From Rhizopus sp. PT2906 (taxonomy: Eukaryota > Mucoromycota > Mucoromycetes > Mucorales > Rhizopodaceae), in the NCBI GenBank assembly GCA_025529335.1, contig JAMYHX010000473.1:1-42957 (forward strand): 42,957 nucleotides of DNA, in the 5' to 3' direction. This document shows, piece after piece, positions 1-10,093 of the stretch. A program made the translations under genes and the position numbers. Under the pieces are notes generated by a model. That model did not search any database and had not been told where the DNA came from. It worked only from the letters and a program-made list of their open reading frames with translations. Each line of letters starts with the position of its first letter. The stretch's first letter is position 1.

Positions 1-496
1 ACATGACAACCTTTACTAATTTTTATTTGAAGAAGAAAAAAGTTTTAGGCGTTGAGTATATGGAATATTATTCATGTCCTTTATCTAAATGCCTAATAAT
101 TAATCCTCTTTTTTTCCTTTCTTATTGTGTCAGATGAAAACTATATATCCCTTATATAGCAAAATTTTACACATAGAAAACACACACACAGAGAGAGAGA
201 AAGAAAGGAAAGAGGAGGGGGGGAAGTCATGAACAGCCCCAACACAACCGGAAAAGCCGAGTAAATTTAAAGAGAGACTGTAATGTATCATAATTTTAAA
301 GTGAGCAACATTTTACGGCTTTCAGGGTCCTCTTGCTCAATGTTTACACATTATGCAAGTTGTGCATAAGCCATTGTAAATCCAAAAGGAGGGATATCAT
401 GCCTCTTTTTAGTAATTTTAAACAAAGAAATATCCTACGCTTAAAAATAAAAATAAAAAAAAAACTTTACAGTGTTTACGGTCTCACAATTGTCCA
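1..496. other. Intergenic, low complexity
   Basis: AT-rich sequence with a short CA/GA simple repeat near 181-205 and A-rich tracts near 445-465. Short open frames here look like chance. The left end is cut by the window edge. I see no gene. Confidence 0.5.
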
Positions 497-784
497 AAAC
501 TACTTGATTGGAATTAGTTCAGATGAGTAGGGAGGGAAATAATGAGCCTTATTCAAAAATTGACCTTTGTGATTCTCTGATGGTATTATTGTAGAATGAA
601 AGCAACATGCTTTATATAAAACCTTTGTCAAAGTGAAGTGGTGCTTTTCATGGAATCGCCCTATAGTAAGACCGTTGCAAGCCTTCACTTTATATACTTT
701 AACAAGAATATATTGCAGCTTACCATGCCTGGAACAGCCAGTTGTTCTCTCATTTAAGTAAAAGTGAATTTGAAAGATAAACAT
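497..784 (-). pseudogene. Decayed Tc1/mariner transposase fragment
   Basis: On the minus strand an open stretch ends in PPYSSELIPIK, followed by a stop and then FWTIVR. This matches the third-acid region of Tc1/mariner DDE transposases, usually PPYSPELNPIE-FW. The metal-binding Glu of that motif has become Lys and a stop follows at once. The upstream part (FYLNERTTGCSRHGK) fits the segment after the first catalytic Asp, but neither of the other two catalytic Asp residues is recognisable. Clearly non-functional. It lies 10 bp from the MITE at 795-1160, but I cannot show they came from one insertion. Confidence 0.6.
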
Positions 785-794
785 TTTTGATGCA

Positions 795-1160
795 CACTAC
801 GTACACAAGGAAATCCACGAGAGGGCTAATGACACGGGCACTTATTCTCCTGTGCATGTGGCGTCACTATACAACTTCATACTAACTAACCTAAGGCTGT
901 CCTGTGGGATATCCTTTGATATAAAATATATATATACCATAGTTACATCTTTGTTGATCAAACTGACAATATACAAAACATTTCTTTTTTTTTAATCTCT
1001 TTCTTAAAAAATATATTCTTATCCTACATCAAGAAACATGAAAAGATGTTTGTTCCTGAACAAGTTTAATGTGATGCTACACATTCAAAAGGTTTGTGAC
1101 GGCATCACAAGTAGTGTCTGTAGTATTGGCCTTCTCATGGATTTCTTCGTGCGCGTAGTG
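795..1160. mobile_element. MITE family A, copy 1 (366 bp, terminal inverted repeats)
   Basis: The left end starts CACTACGTACACAAGG and the right end finishes with the inverse complement of CACTACGCGCACGAAG. The inverted ends extend about 50 bp with mismatches. The interior has no transposase. A second copy lies at 15518-15859 in inverted orientation, and both share their left-end segment (for example the CCTAAGGCTGTCC block) with the Tc1 element at 13101-14081. The flanking dinucleotides are CA on both sides, which could be a decayed 2-bp target duplication; this is uncertain. Confidence 0.8.
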
Positions 1161-1269
1161 CATATCAAATGGAAAGTTGGAACGTAAACACAGAGAAGCT
1201 TGATACCAAAGCCGCATATGGAATATGATTGAAACCTGCTTTGACAGAATTGGAAACTTGGAAGTAGTA

Positions 1270-1728
1270 ATCGCAGAACACCAAGCTCAGCAAGTAAGAA
1301 GAGGAAGAACAAGAGTAGAATGATAAGCTCTCTTGAAGCTATGCCAATAATGGCTTATGGCCATTGATGCGACCTGGTGTTTAGAAAATACAACGTTGGT
1401 CATTCCGCTCCTCTTGAGTTCGGAGCAACCGAAGCTGGGACAAGGAATGAAGGTGAATTTGGTACGAAGGCTATGAACGAAGGTTTTTGCAAGTTGTCTA
1501 TTGTTCTAAAGGACCTGTTGGACTGCTTGTTGGAACAAGTGGGCAATGATAAGAGGTCAGCATCTCTTCATACAGTTGATTTTTGCATTCTGGGCTGGCT
1601 TGCGCCCTAATTGAAGTAGACCGCCCGACCACATATGTTATAAGAGTAAAGAGACATAGAATAATAGATATCGTGGATAAAATTGCCCAATTTGGAGCAA
1701 CCGCTTTACCTGCTCTTATGGCCACTTG
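1270..1728 (+). pseudogene. Relic of an expanded Mucorales ORF family (EFGA motif)
   Basis: An open stretch at 1377-1610 reads LEFGATEAG followed by GTKAMNEGF and a Leu-rich segment. After a frameshift near 1611 the coding look resumes in another frame (VDRPTTYVIRV, then KIAQFGATALPALMAT) to about 1728. Upstream, from about 1270, pieces such as RRGRTRVE appear in other frames with stops. I recall this pattern (E-F-G-x-x-E-A-G, then G-T-K, then K-x-x-K-x-L-K-D) from hypothetical proteins present in many copies in Mucorales genomes. No function is known to me. Frameshifts and stops make this a pseudogene. Confidence 0.5.
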
Positions 1729-2562
1729 ATGTGCGATAACAAAATAACAAGTGACATGCAATCTTCTTCCCTTAAAACCTTTTTTTACTTTAATACTCTT
1801 TTTACGCTCTTAAAGACAAACTATTGCAAGAACTCTGATAACTCTTTATTGATTTAAGATAAACATATGTCAATATATAACTTGCAAATTTATCAAATAC
1901 ATGATTAAAAGGAGAAAAAAAAGAGGAACGAAGGAGGCTGTTAATAATGGAATAACCATCGTACAGATAGCGTCTAATTACTCAAGTGCGCTCTTCAACA
2001 TGATACTTCTAAAGAGAAAAAGAAAGAGGGAGAGAAAGAATTAATGCAAGAGAAGGTAAAAAATGAATTTGACATGTGTAAAGGCCTACTATTTCCGTCA
2101 CTTGCATAACCCCCCTGTTTTTCTTTATTTTTATGCGGTATACTCATAAGCTCCCTTTAATATCAGGGGAGATATGTAATGAATCAAATTATATGCAGAT
2201 CAAGCCAAGAGACCCTTTTATATATTAAATAGGTAACCTTTTTTCTTTTCTTTTCTCTTTTTCTTTTTCTATTACGCGCTTTTTTCTCTTTTATATTTTG
2301 TGCTATGCATTCTTCCAAGGAAGAGCAAATAGGGATTACGATCTATGAGACGACCTTGACTGTACAACAAAATACATTATCCGTAAAAGCTGCCATAATC
2401 ATGCAAAAAAGTTTGCACTAAACTCTTTTAAAAAGGTTTTCCAAGTTATTATACAGACGCCCGAGCAAAAGGTGTCACTTGTTCGATACCCCTTTGATTT
2501 TGTCGAGTTTCACCAAAAAGTATATAAACAGTTAAAAGCTCAAACACACTTTTAACACTTTT
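1729..2562. other. Intergenic, upstream region of the AGC kinase
   Basis: AT-rich, with T-rich and A/G-rich tracts and no convincing ORF. The sequence TATATAAA at 2521-2528 lies about 280 bp upstream of the kinase ATG and is a plausible TATA box for a long 5' leader that contains the uORF at 2563. Confidence 0.45.
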
Positions 2563-2805
2563 ATGCATAGATTAGATTCCATTACCCAAAGGTCAAGATA
2601 TCCTTTCCGACACTTCATAATCCCTCTCAGCAGCGTGTCAATAAACGACGTTCAATTCAGCATCTTTTATTTCCCTTTTCTCGGAAATCCAACGCGGAGA
2701 AGCTTCAAAAGTACCTCGAGCGCTGTTTCCGACACCCTATTGTCTCCATTTCATCTATTCTTCGAGATTTTACTCGAGTTCAACGAGACGAGGATGTCGT
2801 CCTGA
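2563..2805 (+). promoter_or_regulatory. Upstream ORF (80 codons) abutting the kinase start
   Basis: An ATG-initiated reading frame of 80 codons lies in the probable 5' leader of the AGC kinase and ends in TGA at 2803-2805. The A of that stop is also the first base of the kinase ATG, giving TGATG. The peptide has no recognisable domain. If the leader starts near the TATA box at 2521, ribosomes would meet this frame first, so it could limit or couple kinase translation by termination-reinitiation. A spliced or shorter leader would remove it. Confidence 0.4.
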
Positions 2806-4391
2806 TGGCTCAGCTGACAGACACAACATCCACCCTAACCGCCAATCGATCCACTGATAGATTGGTTATTCCTCCTAAACTAAACAAGCAAATGCCGCCT
2901 CTTCCAGCTACTATAGATGATTTTAACCTTATTAAAGTCCTCGGAAAAGGATGTATGGGTAAAGTAAGTAAACAAAATCACTATATATATATAATGTATC
3001 TCATACACTCCCTCAAAAAGGTCCTACTTGTTCGATCCAAAAGAGATGATACGTTGTATGCCTTAAAAGCCATTCAGAAAAAATGGGTTATGAAACAAAA
3101 AGAGTTTGCTCATACTCGCGCTGAACGAGATATTCTGGTTGGATTACGAAGCCAGTCGTTTGTTGTGCATCTGCACCATGTCTTTCAGACCCCATCCACT
3201 CTCTTTTTCTTATTGGATTATCATCCAGGGGGAGATATTGCTACTCAGCTGTCGCTCATTTCTAAATTTACACCTGAACGAACAAGGTTTTATGCTGCAG
3301 AGATCGTCCAGGGTTTAAATGTGCTCCACAGCCATGGCATTATTTACCGGTGAGTTTATCCGCACACATGGTACTACATGAAGAGAGGGAAGTATTAATT
3401 TTTTTTTTTTAAAAAAAAAAAGAGATCTAAAACCAGAGAATGTGCTCATCCAAAGAGACGGACATATCGTTCTGACAGACTTTGGATTGTCAAAAATATT
3501 TACTGCAGCTGATGTGGATCAAGAGGACGGCATGCCCTATACACAAACATTTTGTGGAACAGCCGAGTACCTTGCACCCGAGGTGCTCCTGGGAGAGCCC
3601 TATACATTTGTGGTTGATTTTTGGAGTCTTGGTACCTTGTTATTTGAGATGTTGGCTGGCATAGTATGTATTTTTATTTAAGCTTTATACGCGTGGCTCT
3701 AATCCCTTAACGATAGACACCATTTTGGGCTGAAACACATATGGACATGTATCGACGTGTTATTGAAGATCCTCTAGAGTTTCCTCCTTCTTTTGATCAA
3801 GACACATGTAGTCTCTTGAGCGGCGTAAGGTTAAATTTTATATATAAAAAAAGGAGAGGAGGAAAAAAGAAGCTAAATCGGTGAAAATAGCTTTTAAAAA
3901 AGGAAGCGTGTATGAGATTAGGATGGGGACACGATGGGATTGAATACATCAAGGCGCATCCGTACTTTGAAAGGATAGATTGGGATCTTGTTGCTAAACG
4001 CCAACTGGAACCACCTTTTGTTCCAGTGATAAAAGATGAACAAGACTGCAGTCATTTTGATGATGTGTTTACAAGTATGCCAGTACGTATTAGTCAAGAT
4101 AGTAAAGAACAAGATGGAGTACAACTGATATTAGATCCATTTGTGTCATTTGACTATGATTCATTATTGATTGAGTTTCAGCAAAACAATAAACCCAGGT
4201 TGCGTAAACGGCATGGTACATCAATGGCAGCAGAACATATTGACGATGATCGAGCAAATAAAAAAAGGCAGCTAAGAAAAAGAGATGGCAAGCTGAACCC
4301 GTCCATGACTTCTACCTTGAATAACTCGGTTTGTTCAGCATTAACAGTGGAGAACCATCAACAGGTGTTATTAATTCAACCCACCTTGTAA
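2805..4391 (+). CDS. AGC-family serine/threonine protein kinase
   Basis: Five exons: 2805-2963, 3021-3349, 3423-3663, 3717-3824, 3891-4391; 445 aa. Every intron has GT-AG ends and restores the kinase frame. The first intron is 57 nt and has no stop, so an unspliced frame also reads through it. Visible: Gly-rich loop GKGCMGKV near residues 47-53 (the usual Ser-Phe pair is Cys-Met), YALKAI with the ATP Lys near 69, DLKPEN near 164, DFGLSK, activation loop TFCGTAEYLAPE, VDFWSLG, and RLGWG near the end of the catalytic domain. The C-terminal tail has FTSMPVRIS (turn-motif-like) and DPFVSFDYD (hydrophobic-motif-like), which place it in the AGC group near S6K/Psk1/Ypk/Sch9 kinases. Which of these it is I cannot resolve. 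It has almost no N-terminal extension. The acceptor at 3890 was chosen because it restores the LLKKEACMRLGWG segment expected here. Confidence 0.88.
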
Positions 4392-4726
4392 AAAGAAGTA
4401 TACAACCTATTATTTTAGTACCCCGACACAATTAAAAATTATTAAATATAGTGTCACCATTTCACCATTTTGCTACCATTTCCTCCCTTCCACCTTCCCT
4501 CCCTTCTTCTTTTCCTTTACTATTTCTCCTTTGAGGTTCTTTATATAATATTAATACTATTTTTATAATTTTGTTTCCCCCTTTTAATAAACATTCCTTT
4601 GACACTTTTTCCCCTTTCTTTTCTTGACTCCTTTTTTTTTTTTCTCTTTGTCTGTTTTCAAAAAACTCTATTGGTCTTTTTATTTTTCTTTTGTTTTCTA
4701 CTTGTTTGAAGGGAGAATAAAAAAGC
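4392..4726. other. Intergenic, T/C-rich
   Basis: A strongly pyrimidine-rich stretch on + (about 4480-4700) between the kinase stop and the NoxR-like start. It probably holds the kinase 3' end and the promoter of the next gene. The open frame on the minus strand here is a Lys/Glu-rich shadow of this composition. Confidence 0.45.
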
Positions 4727-6277
4727 ATGTCATTCAGGGTAGAAATAATATCAAATCCACAAAAAAAAATGTATACTAATAACTATTTAAACAGTTTGAA
4801 ACTGAACAATGGCAGTCAGCATGTGTTGCCTTTGACAATGGAGAATATGAAACATCCATCAAAATGTTTATTGTAAGCAACAGTCTGATATATGTTTCTC
4901 TTACTTATACATCATTTAGAATATAGCAGATAATTCCAAAATACACTTCAACATTGGACTTATATTCGCTATAGCAGATGAGCATGATCGAGCAGTAAGA
5001 GATTAATTCCAGTGTTGCATATTGATTTATTCAAAAGAAATAGATAGCATCCTTTACAAAAGCAATTGAGCTTGATCCATATTTAGCAGTCGCTTATTTT
5101 CAAAGAGGAGTCTCGTATTTTATTCAAAACAAGATGGAAGCAGCTGAAGCAAGTTTCGATCAGACCTACGAGGTAGGAAAGATGATGTATATATACATAT
5201 ACGTTGAACTGACACTACCCCCCCTTATAGCGTTTAAGAGGAAACAGTATCATCAATTATCACCAACTCGGCCTATCATTTAAATTATATGCATGTGAGG
5301 CACTTTTCAACCGAGGCATATGCAAACTGTATTTAGGAAAAATTGATGCTGGATTAACTGATCTGTATTACGCTCAAAAGGGAATTCAAATACCAGAACA
5401 CAATATCATTAAACAGGCAGTACGAGAAAGAGGCAAGGGATACTCTGTCTTTTCTCTTCCACCATCTGTTCTGTTCAGACCAACAGAGAGTCGATTACGA
5501 CAATTAAATGGAGGCATGTTTGCAGCTGTTGATCAGCTCGGCCTAAAGAAGCCTATTCCCAGAAACCATTCGATCCTTCTCGACCAAAGACCATCTTACA
5601 AATACTCATTTTCAAAGCCACTTTCATCATCATCATATGCATCTCCAACTTCTTCTTTCAACCGTCTCTTTCCACGAAAGAATGACTCAGGCATTTATCA
5701 ATCAGACGATTCGACTGCATCTTCAACAAGCAGTAGGTATACCCGTGGCGCAGACAGTGGCTTTGAATCTTCGACTGAGGACAGGTATTCTTCCTCGCCC
5801 AAGACTTCATCTAAATTAGCCTTTCAGTGTTCATCCAAAGAAGAAGACGAAGGCTATGGAGATTTTGATAAGGAACTTGAAGAAGTCTATGGTTCGATCA
5901 ATACCATGTCGTTGGAACAGGAGACAGAATGGCACAAACAACAACAAAGATGGTCCCCACAAGAGAACTTGCTGCATCAGCCCTCAGCTTCAACTTCCTC
6001 AAATAGTACGGCCGGAAAATTAAAGATCAAGGTTCACTATAAGGACACACGAATCCTATTGGTCTCTAATACCATCAGTTTTGAGGAACTCAAATTGAGA
6101 ATTCAAGAAAAATTTAATGCACCTAGTTCGATTCTGTTGAAATACAAGGATGAAGAAGATGAACAGGTGTTGTTGATAGATGATGATGATTTACAGATTG
6201 CAAGACAAGTCTGCAGACAATCGAATACAAAAGGTTATGACCTTGAGAAACTAGAACTTTGGTGCGTTGACATTTAA
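4727..6277 (+). CDS. p67phox/NoxR-like TPR and PB1 protein
   Basis: Exons 4727-4738, 4795-4872, 4920-4994, 5044-5172 and 5231-6277; 446 aa. The first exon codes only MSFR. Residues about 5-175 form a TPR array closely following fungal NoxR and animal p67phox: NIADNSKIHFNIGLIFA, ELDPYLAVAYFQRGVS, then RLRGNSIINYHQLGLSFKLY. The Arg in RGN matches the residue that contacts Rac in p67phox. About 190-360 is Ser-rich and probably disordered. Residues about 365-445 form a PB1 domain with a basic patch (KIKVHYKD) and an acidic cluster (KYKDEEDEQVLLIDDDDL). No SH3 domain is seen, and I find no DYLGKA-type Nox activation motif after the TPRs. NoxR proteins carry Rac-GTP to NADPH oxidases. Whether this lineage has a Nox for it to act on is unclear. 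Confidence 0.85.
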
Positions 6278-6630
6278 AATATTGTTATTTTTTTTAGTCT
6301 TTTTTACTTTTTTTGTAAAATATTTTTTTATTTTAAACTTTTTTGTATATTTTACTATAAACAGAGCCACTTTTGTTTCAGTATTCAATAAAATAGGGCT
6401 TAGGGTCATCCTTTTGTCATCAATCAACTCCAAAAAAGTAAAAAAAAAAAGACAGGGCTTCTTTGTTTGTTACTGTTTACTTTTCAGTAAAGGGCTGAAA
6501 GCATTTACTTTGTTCTATTATTAAACATGTACTTGACGTAAAAGGGATTGTCCCAAGTGATGAAGGTAGATATAAAAGAACTCATTCTTTCTCCCTTTCT
6601 TTTTTTTTTCATCATTCAAACAATTAAAAA
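6278..6630. promoter_or_regulatory. Promoter region of the small secreted protein gene
   Basis: T-rich downstream region of the NoxR-like gene, then a promoter. TATAAAAG at 6571-6578 lies about 55 bp before the ATG at 6631, followed by a pyrimidine-rich tract and a short leader. This is a compact TATA promoter of the kind seen on highly or conditionally expressed fungal genes. Confidence 0.5.
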
Positions 6631-7137
6631 ATGCAATCTTCTTTCATGTACATCCTCTTTACTCTCTTGGCTCTTGCTGTGATCTCTCTCCAAGCTTTGC
6701 CTCTCAACAAACGCGGTTATTCCATTCAACTTCGCTCTGGTACTGAATTCTGTTCCTTTGTTCCTCCTCACGCAGGAGATGATGTCGGAGGCACCGAAAA
6801 CGATGGTATTCCTATGTGTACTTCATCTAGCCTTGGTGGTCAGCAATTCCCTGCTGGATTCATTCAATCCGCTCATTACCTTAGTACCTCCAACTATGTC
6901 CAAGTCACTGGTCGCATTGATCGTACCAAATACAACTTGAAGAGCTCTGATGGTGGAGGACAATATGATAACAAGGATATCAGTGGCGTTACTTGTAATG
7001 GCTACAAGTACTTTGTTAACTTGATTGAACCTGATGCTAATCAGTTCTGTATCCGTTGTTGCAAGAATCAATCTGACTGTCGCTTGGGTATCTCAACTGC
7101 TGGTTGTGAAACTATTGTCCCAGGCAACTACAGTTAA
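6631..7137 (+). CDS. Small secreted cysteine-rich protein
   Basis: Single exon, 168 aa. Residues 1-22 form a hydrophobic signal peptide, followed by LPLNKR at 23-28, a dibasic Kex2-type processing site. The predicted mature protein of about 140 residues starts at Gly29 and has eight cysteines (41, 63, 122, 140, 143, 144, 150, 159), an even number consistent with four disulfides in the secretory pathway. Features include GTENDGIPMCTS and the Cys-rich end FCIRCCKNQSDCRLG. I recall similar secreted proteins of unknown function in Mucoromycota and Basidiomycota, but I cannot name a domain. A strong TATA box precedes it, and AATAAA near 7187 is a possible polyadenylation signal. Function not known: a wall-associated protein, a secreted effector-like protein or a stress protein are all possible. 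Confidence 0.85.
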   Translation: MQSSFMYILFTLLALAVISLQALPLNKRGYSIQLRSGTEFCSFVPPHAGDDVGGTENDGIPMCTSSSLGGQQFPAGFIQSAHYLSTSNYVQVTGRIDRTKYNLKSSDGGGQYDNKDISGVTCNGYKYFVNLIEPDANQFCIRCCKNQSDCRLGISTAGCETIVPGNYS

Positions 7138-8885
7138 ATGCTAGTTTCTATTTCTATTTCTTCATGTGTATTATTAGTATTCATTCAATAAATATGTTGT
7201 ATATTTATGTCTAAAAATAACTCGGTGCATTGACCAACGTTTTGTGTTTCTCTCCAAAAAGGGAAGATTGTATATCACTGCTTAAAAAAGAAAATAAAAA
7301 AACTTTATTCGTCATTTTGTCCCAAGAAAGAAAAATGACAGATTGATGACTTCACTTTTGCTGATGATTTATAAAAGAATCATAGTTATTCACAAAGAAT
7401 CGATTGTTTTTTTTTTTTTTTTTAAAAAAAAAATGAATTCAGCCCCAATTCGGTAAAAGAAACATACATGCCAAGCATTTCTTTTCTTTAGGAACATAGA
7501 TAAAAGCGTTATCAGATATTTTTTTTTTAAAAAAAAAACTTGGGCTTAGCCCAATGATATTTATAGTCATCCAATATTCGTTTGAAGACAAGAAATACAT
7601 GAAATCTTGTGGCCTTTGTCCTTCGACTGTTTATGCTTATGCTATGTCCATGATTATTAATTAACTTTATGATATCGTATAACTTTTCATGCTTACCTGA
7701 AGTAATCTAGTATTTCATCTGGACTTGTGTGGAGATCACCGTAATCAATGATTACCATACGAATGTCGTTTATTGACATAGTTTATATATTCTATCATGT
7801 CTTTTTGTTAAAAAAAGAAACCAAATTACATATGCATCGTTTTTACTTAGCTTGGCAATTCCCTCGTATGTTGTTGATTTGATAGGCATCTATTTTTGTA
7901 CCTGAGGCTTACAAATACATGCTCACAAAGATACTTGGTCTTTCTAGCTTTTGCACCTGTAAGTTGAGTGATTTCTCCACAGCAGATCTTTGTTAACTTT
8001 TTTGCTGTCGCCAGTTGTTATGGCCCTTTTGAACTGTCACTCGCACTTGTTTCCGGAGCTCTTTGATATTTGAGATATCGTTCCAAGCGAAATCTAAACG
8101 ATCATAATTAAACAGAACCCCAGTTAGTATTTAATTCTTTTCTTACTTCTTCATTCCTCTTTGACAATATTGAATGTTCTTTTTCTTCTTTGTCAATCCT
8201 CCAAGAGTTATCTTTACCTATCTAATCATTTAATTAACTGCAACTAAATGATATATTGTCCAAGAGCAAGCTCAAAAATGTCTTGCCTCTGTTGTAAAGT
8301 TTTGGTTAGTGATTCCAGAACACAGGCTCAGGAAGACATGACTAGTTTTGTCAAGTATATCATTTGCTCTTCTTGATTGAGGCACTAAGGCTAACGTGAG
8401 ATACTGTTTGGAGGTGTATTTAAAATAAAGTGCGTAATTGTTTATAGAATGGAATTTTAAGGTTGTCATGTGAACATTGTTCTCATAAGGTATTATAATG
8501 ACTTATCAAAACGCGTTGAACACTACACACAAATCCCTGTTTCAAAGGCAATGTTTAGCTTTTTGAAAACATATTAAGGACACGCATGTTTGTTTTTTTT
8601 TTTTTTTTTTTTTTTTGGTGAAATGTAGAACCAAGAAAGAGATGATATTTAAAAATCATCATCAAAATCTGGACGGGGAAATCATCACATTCTCACCAGT
8701 GTTATTATTGTGAACCATGTCTATGGCAGCCAGAGTGTTCGGAGTCGACTTGACTAATTGAGTTAGTTAAATATAAAAACAGAACAATGTCAATGTTTAT
8801 GTTTAAAAAATAAAGCTTGTGTTCAAATGGAGCATAAAAAAAGGGGGGACACCAGTCACTTGCCTTGCTTTTTCTTTATTTCATA
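7138..8885. other. Intergenic 1.75 kb with possible decayed coding pieces
   Basis: No intact gene. Near 7407-7431 and 7518-7539 there are two long T-tract/A-tract junctions, and a T27 run lies near 8590-8617. On the minus strand, short protein-like pieces occur in different frames between about 7680 and 8470, for example VIIDYGDLHTSPDEILDYF near 7700-7760 and ISNIKELRKQVRVTVQKG near 8030-8090. They may be the remains of one decayed gene or element, but I recognise no family and stops separate them. The last part should contain the promoter of the zinc-finger gene. Confidence 0.4.
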
Positions 8886-9953
8886 ATGAGCAATGAACAG
8901 CAACAGCATCACCACCATAGTCGGCTCTTTTATTTCCTAACTGATCCTTCTAAATTATCTTCACTTATTAATCCAAGTCAATCTGGCAATGCTCACCAAC
9001 ATCCTCTTCCACTACCATCACTCCCTACAACCACTACACCCATAGCTGTAGCTGCTGTACAAGACTGCTGTAACCAATGTTGTAGGACAATACCAACAGA
9101 ACAACAACAACAACAACAACAACAACAGCAGCAACCTATATCAACAGAACCAGTACAATGCAAATGGTCTAGTTGCTTACAAAGCTTCACTCAACCTGAG
9201 GACTTGGCTCCTCATTTATTTAAAGATCATGTCAATAAGAATCGTAAAAAACAATTGAAATGCTATTGGGAATCTTGCTCAGAGACAGTCGAAGACCTAC
9301 TAAAACATCTCACCAGTCAACACCTGATGGGTCTATGGCTTGCTTGTCGATGGATCAACTGCAACAAACGATTCGAGGGCTTCAGCACACTGACAAACCA
9401 TGTCTCTGAGGATCATGTGGGCTCAGGCAAAAGTGAGTACCAGTGTTATTGGGTGTCATGTGACAGACAAGGCAAGGTCTTCACGCAACGCCAAAAGATC
9501 ATGCGGCACATCCAGACACATACGGGAGCCAAACCCTATCAATGCCAAGTCTGCCAGAAACGATTTTCAGAGTCAAATGTGATGATGCAACATATGCGCA
9601 CTCATACAGGCGAAAAGCCATATCGATGTCAAGATTGCAATAAGCAGTTTACCGTATCTGCTTCATTAACCATTCATAAAAGAGTTCATACAGGAGAGAA
9701 ACCGTTTGCTTGTAAATATCAGAATTGTAATAGACGGTTTATTGAAAGCAGTAATTTAACCAAACATGTAAGGAAAAAAAAAAAAAGAAAGGCTGCATTA
9801 ACTCCTTTATTGATATATATATTGTAAATATATATTTGATAGATGAGAGTTCATACAGGAGAAAGGCCTTTTAAATGTACTGTAAAATTATGTGAAAAGG
9901 CATTTTCAAGGTCTGACCAAGTAGCTCGACATTTAAAGACACACAAGAGTTGA
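8886..9953 (+). CDS. Zap1-like C2H2 zinc-finger transcription factor
   Basis: Two exons, 8886-9767 and 9843-9953; 330 aa. The first in-frame ATG is 8886 (MSNEQQQ). A poly-Gln run lies near residue 75. Eight C2H2 fingers follow: two divergent N-terminal ones (CKWSSC..., CYWESC...), then CRWINCNKRF, a finger introduced by GKSEYQCYWVSC and QRQK, and four classical fingers joined by TGEKP-type linkers. The GKSEYQC-W-C-QRQK signature and the finger order match yeast Zap1, the activator of zinc-uptake genes, whose first two fingers sense zinc. At 330 aa it is far shorter than the 880-aa yeast protein and lacks its long N-terminal activation region. The intron splits finger 7 between LTKH and MRVH. 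The stop directly abuts the ubc6 stop on the other strand. Zinc control is inferred from the homology only. Confidence 0.85.
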
Positions 9954-10062
9954 TTAAGCACTGGTTGACCTTGCAATGATTTTTGAAAGAATTAAATAAA
10001 GGAATACCACTAGTACAAATATCCAGCGTTTTCCCTGACTCACAGCTGTATGGGTTAGATTA

Positions 10063-10093
<31 letters not shown>

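Noticed and set aside
2460..2500. TGTTCGATACC resembles a tRNA B box
   Set aside because: No A box at a suitable distance and no cloverleaf pairing on either side.
3482..3664. Alternative frame ORF inside kinase exon 3
   Set aside because: A shadow of the kinase coding sequence; the kinase frame carries the conserved motifs.
4462..4728. 88-codon minus-strand ORF rich in Lys and Glu
   Set aside because: Reverse reading of a pyrimidine-rich intergenic tract, with no domain and no matching start context.
8272..8469. 65-codon minus-strand ORF as a gene
   Set aside because: Too short, no recognised family, and neighbouring protein-like pieces lie in other frames; kept only as a possible relic in the intergenic entry.
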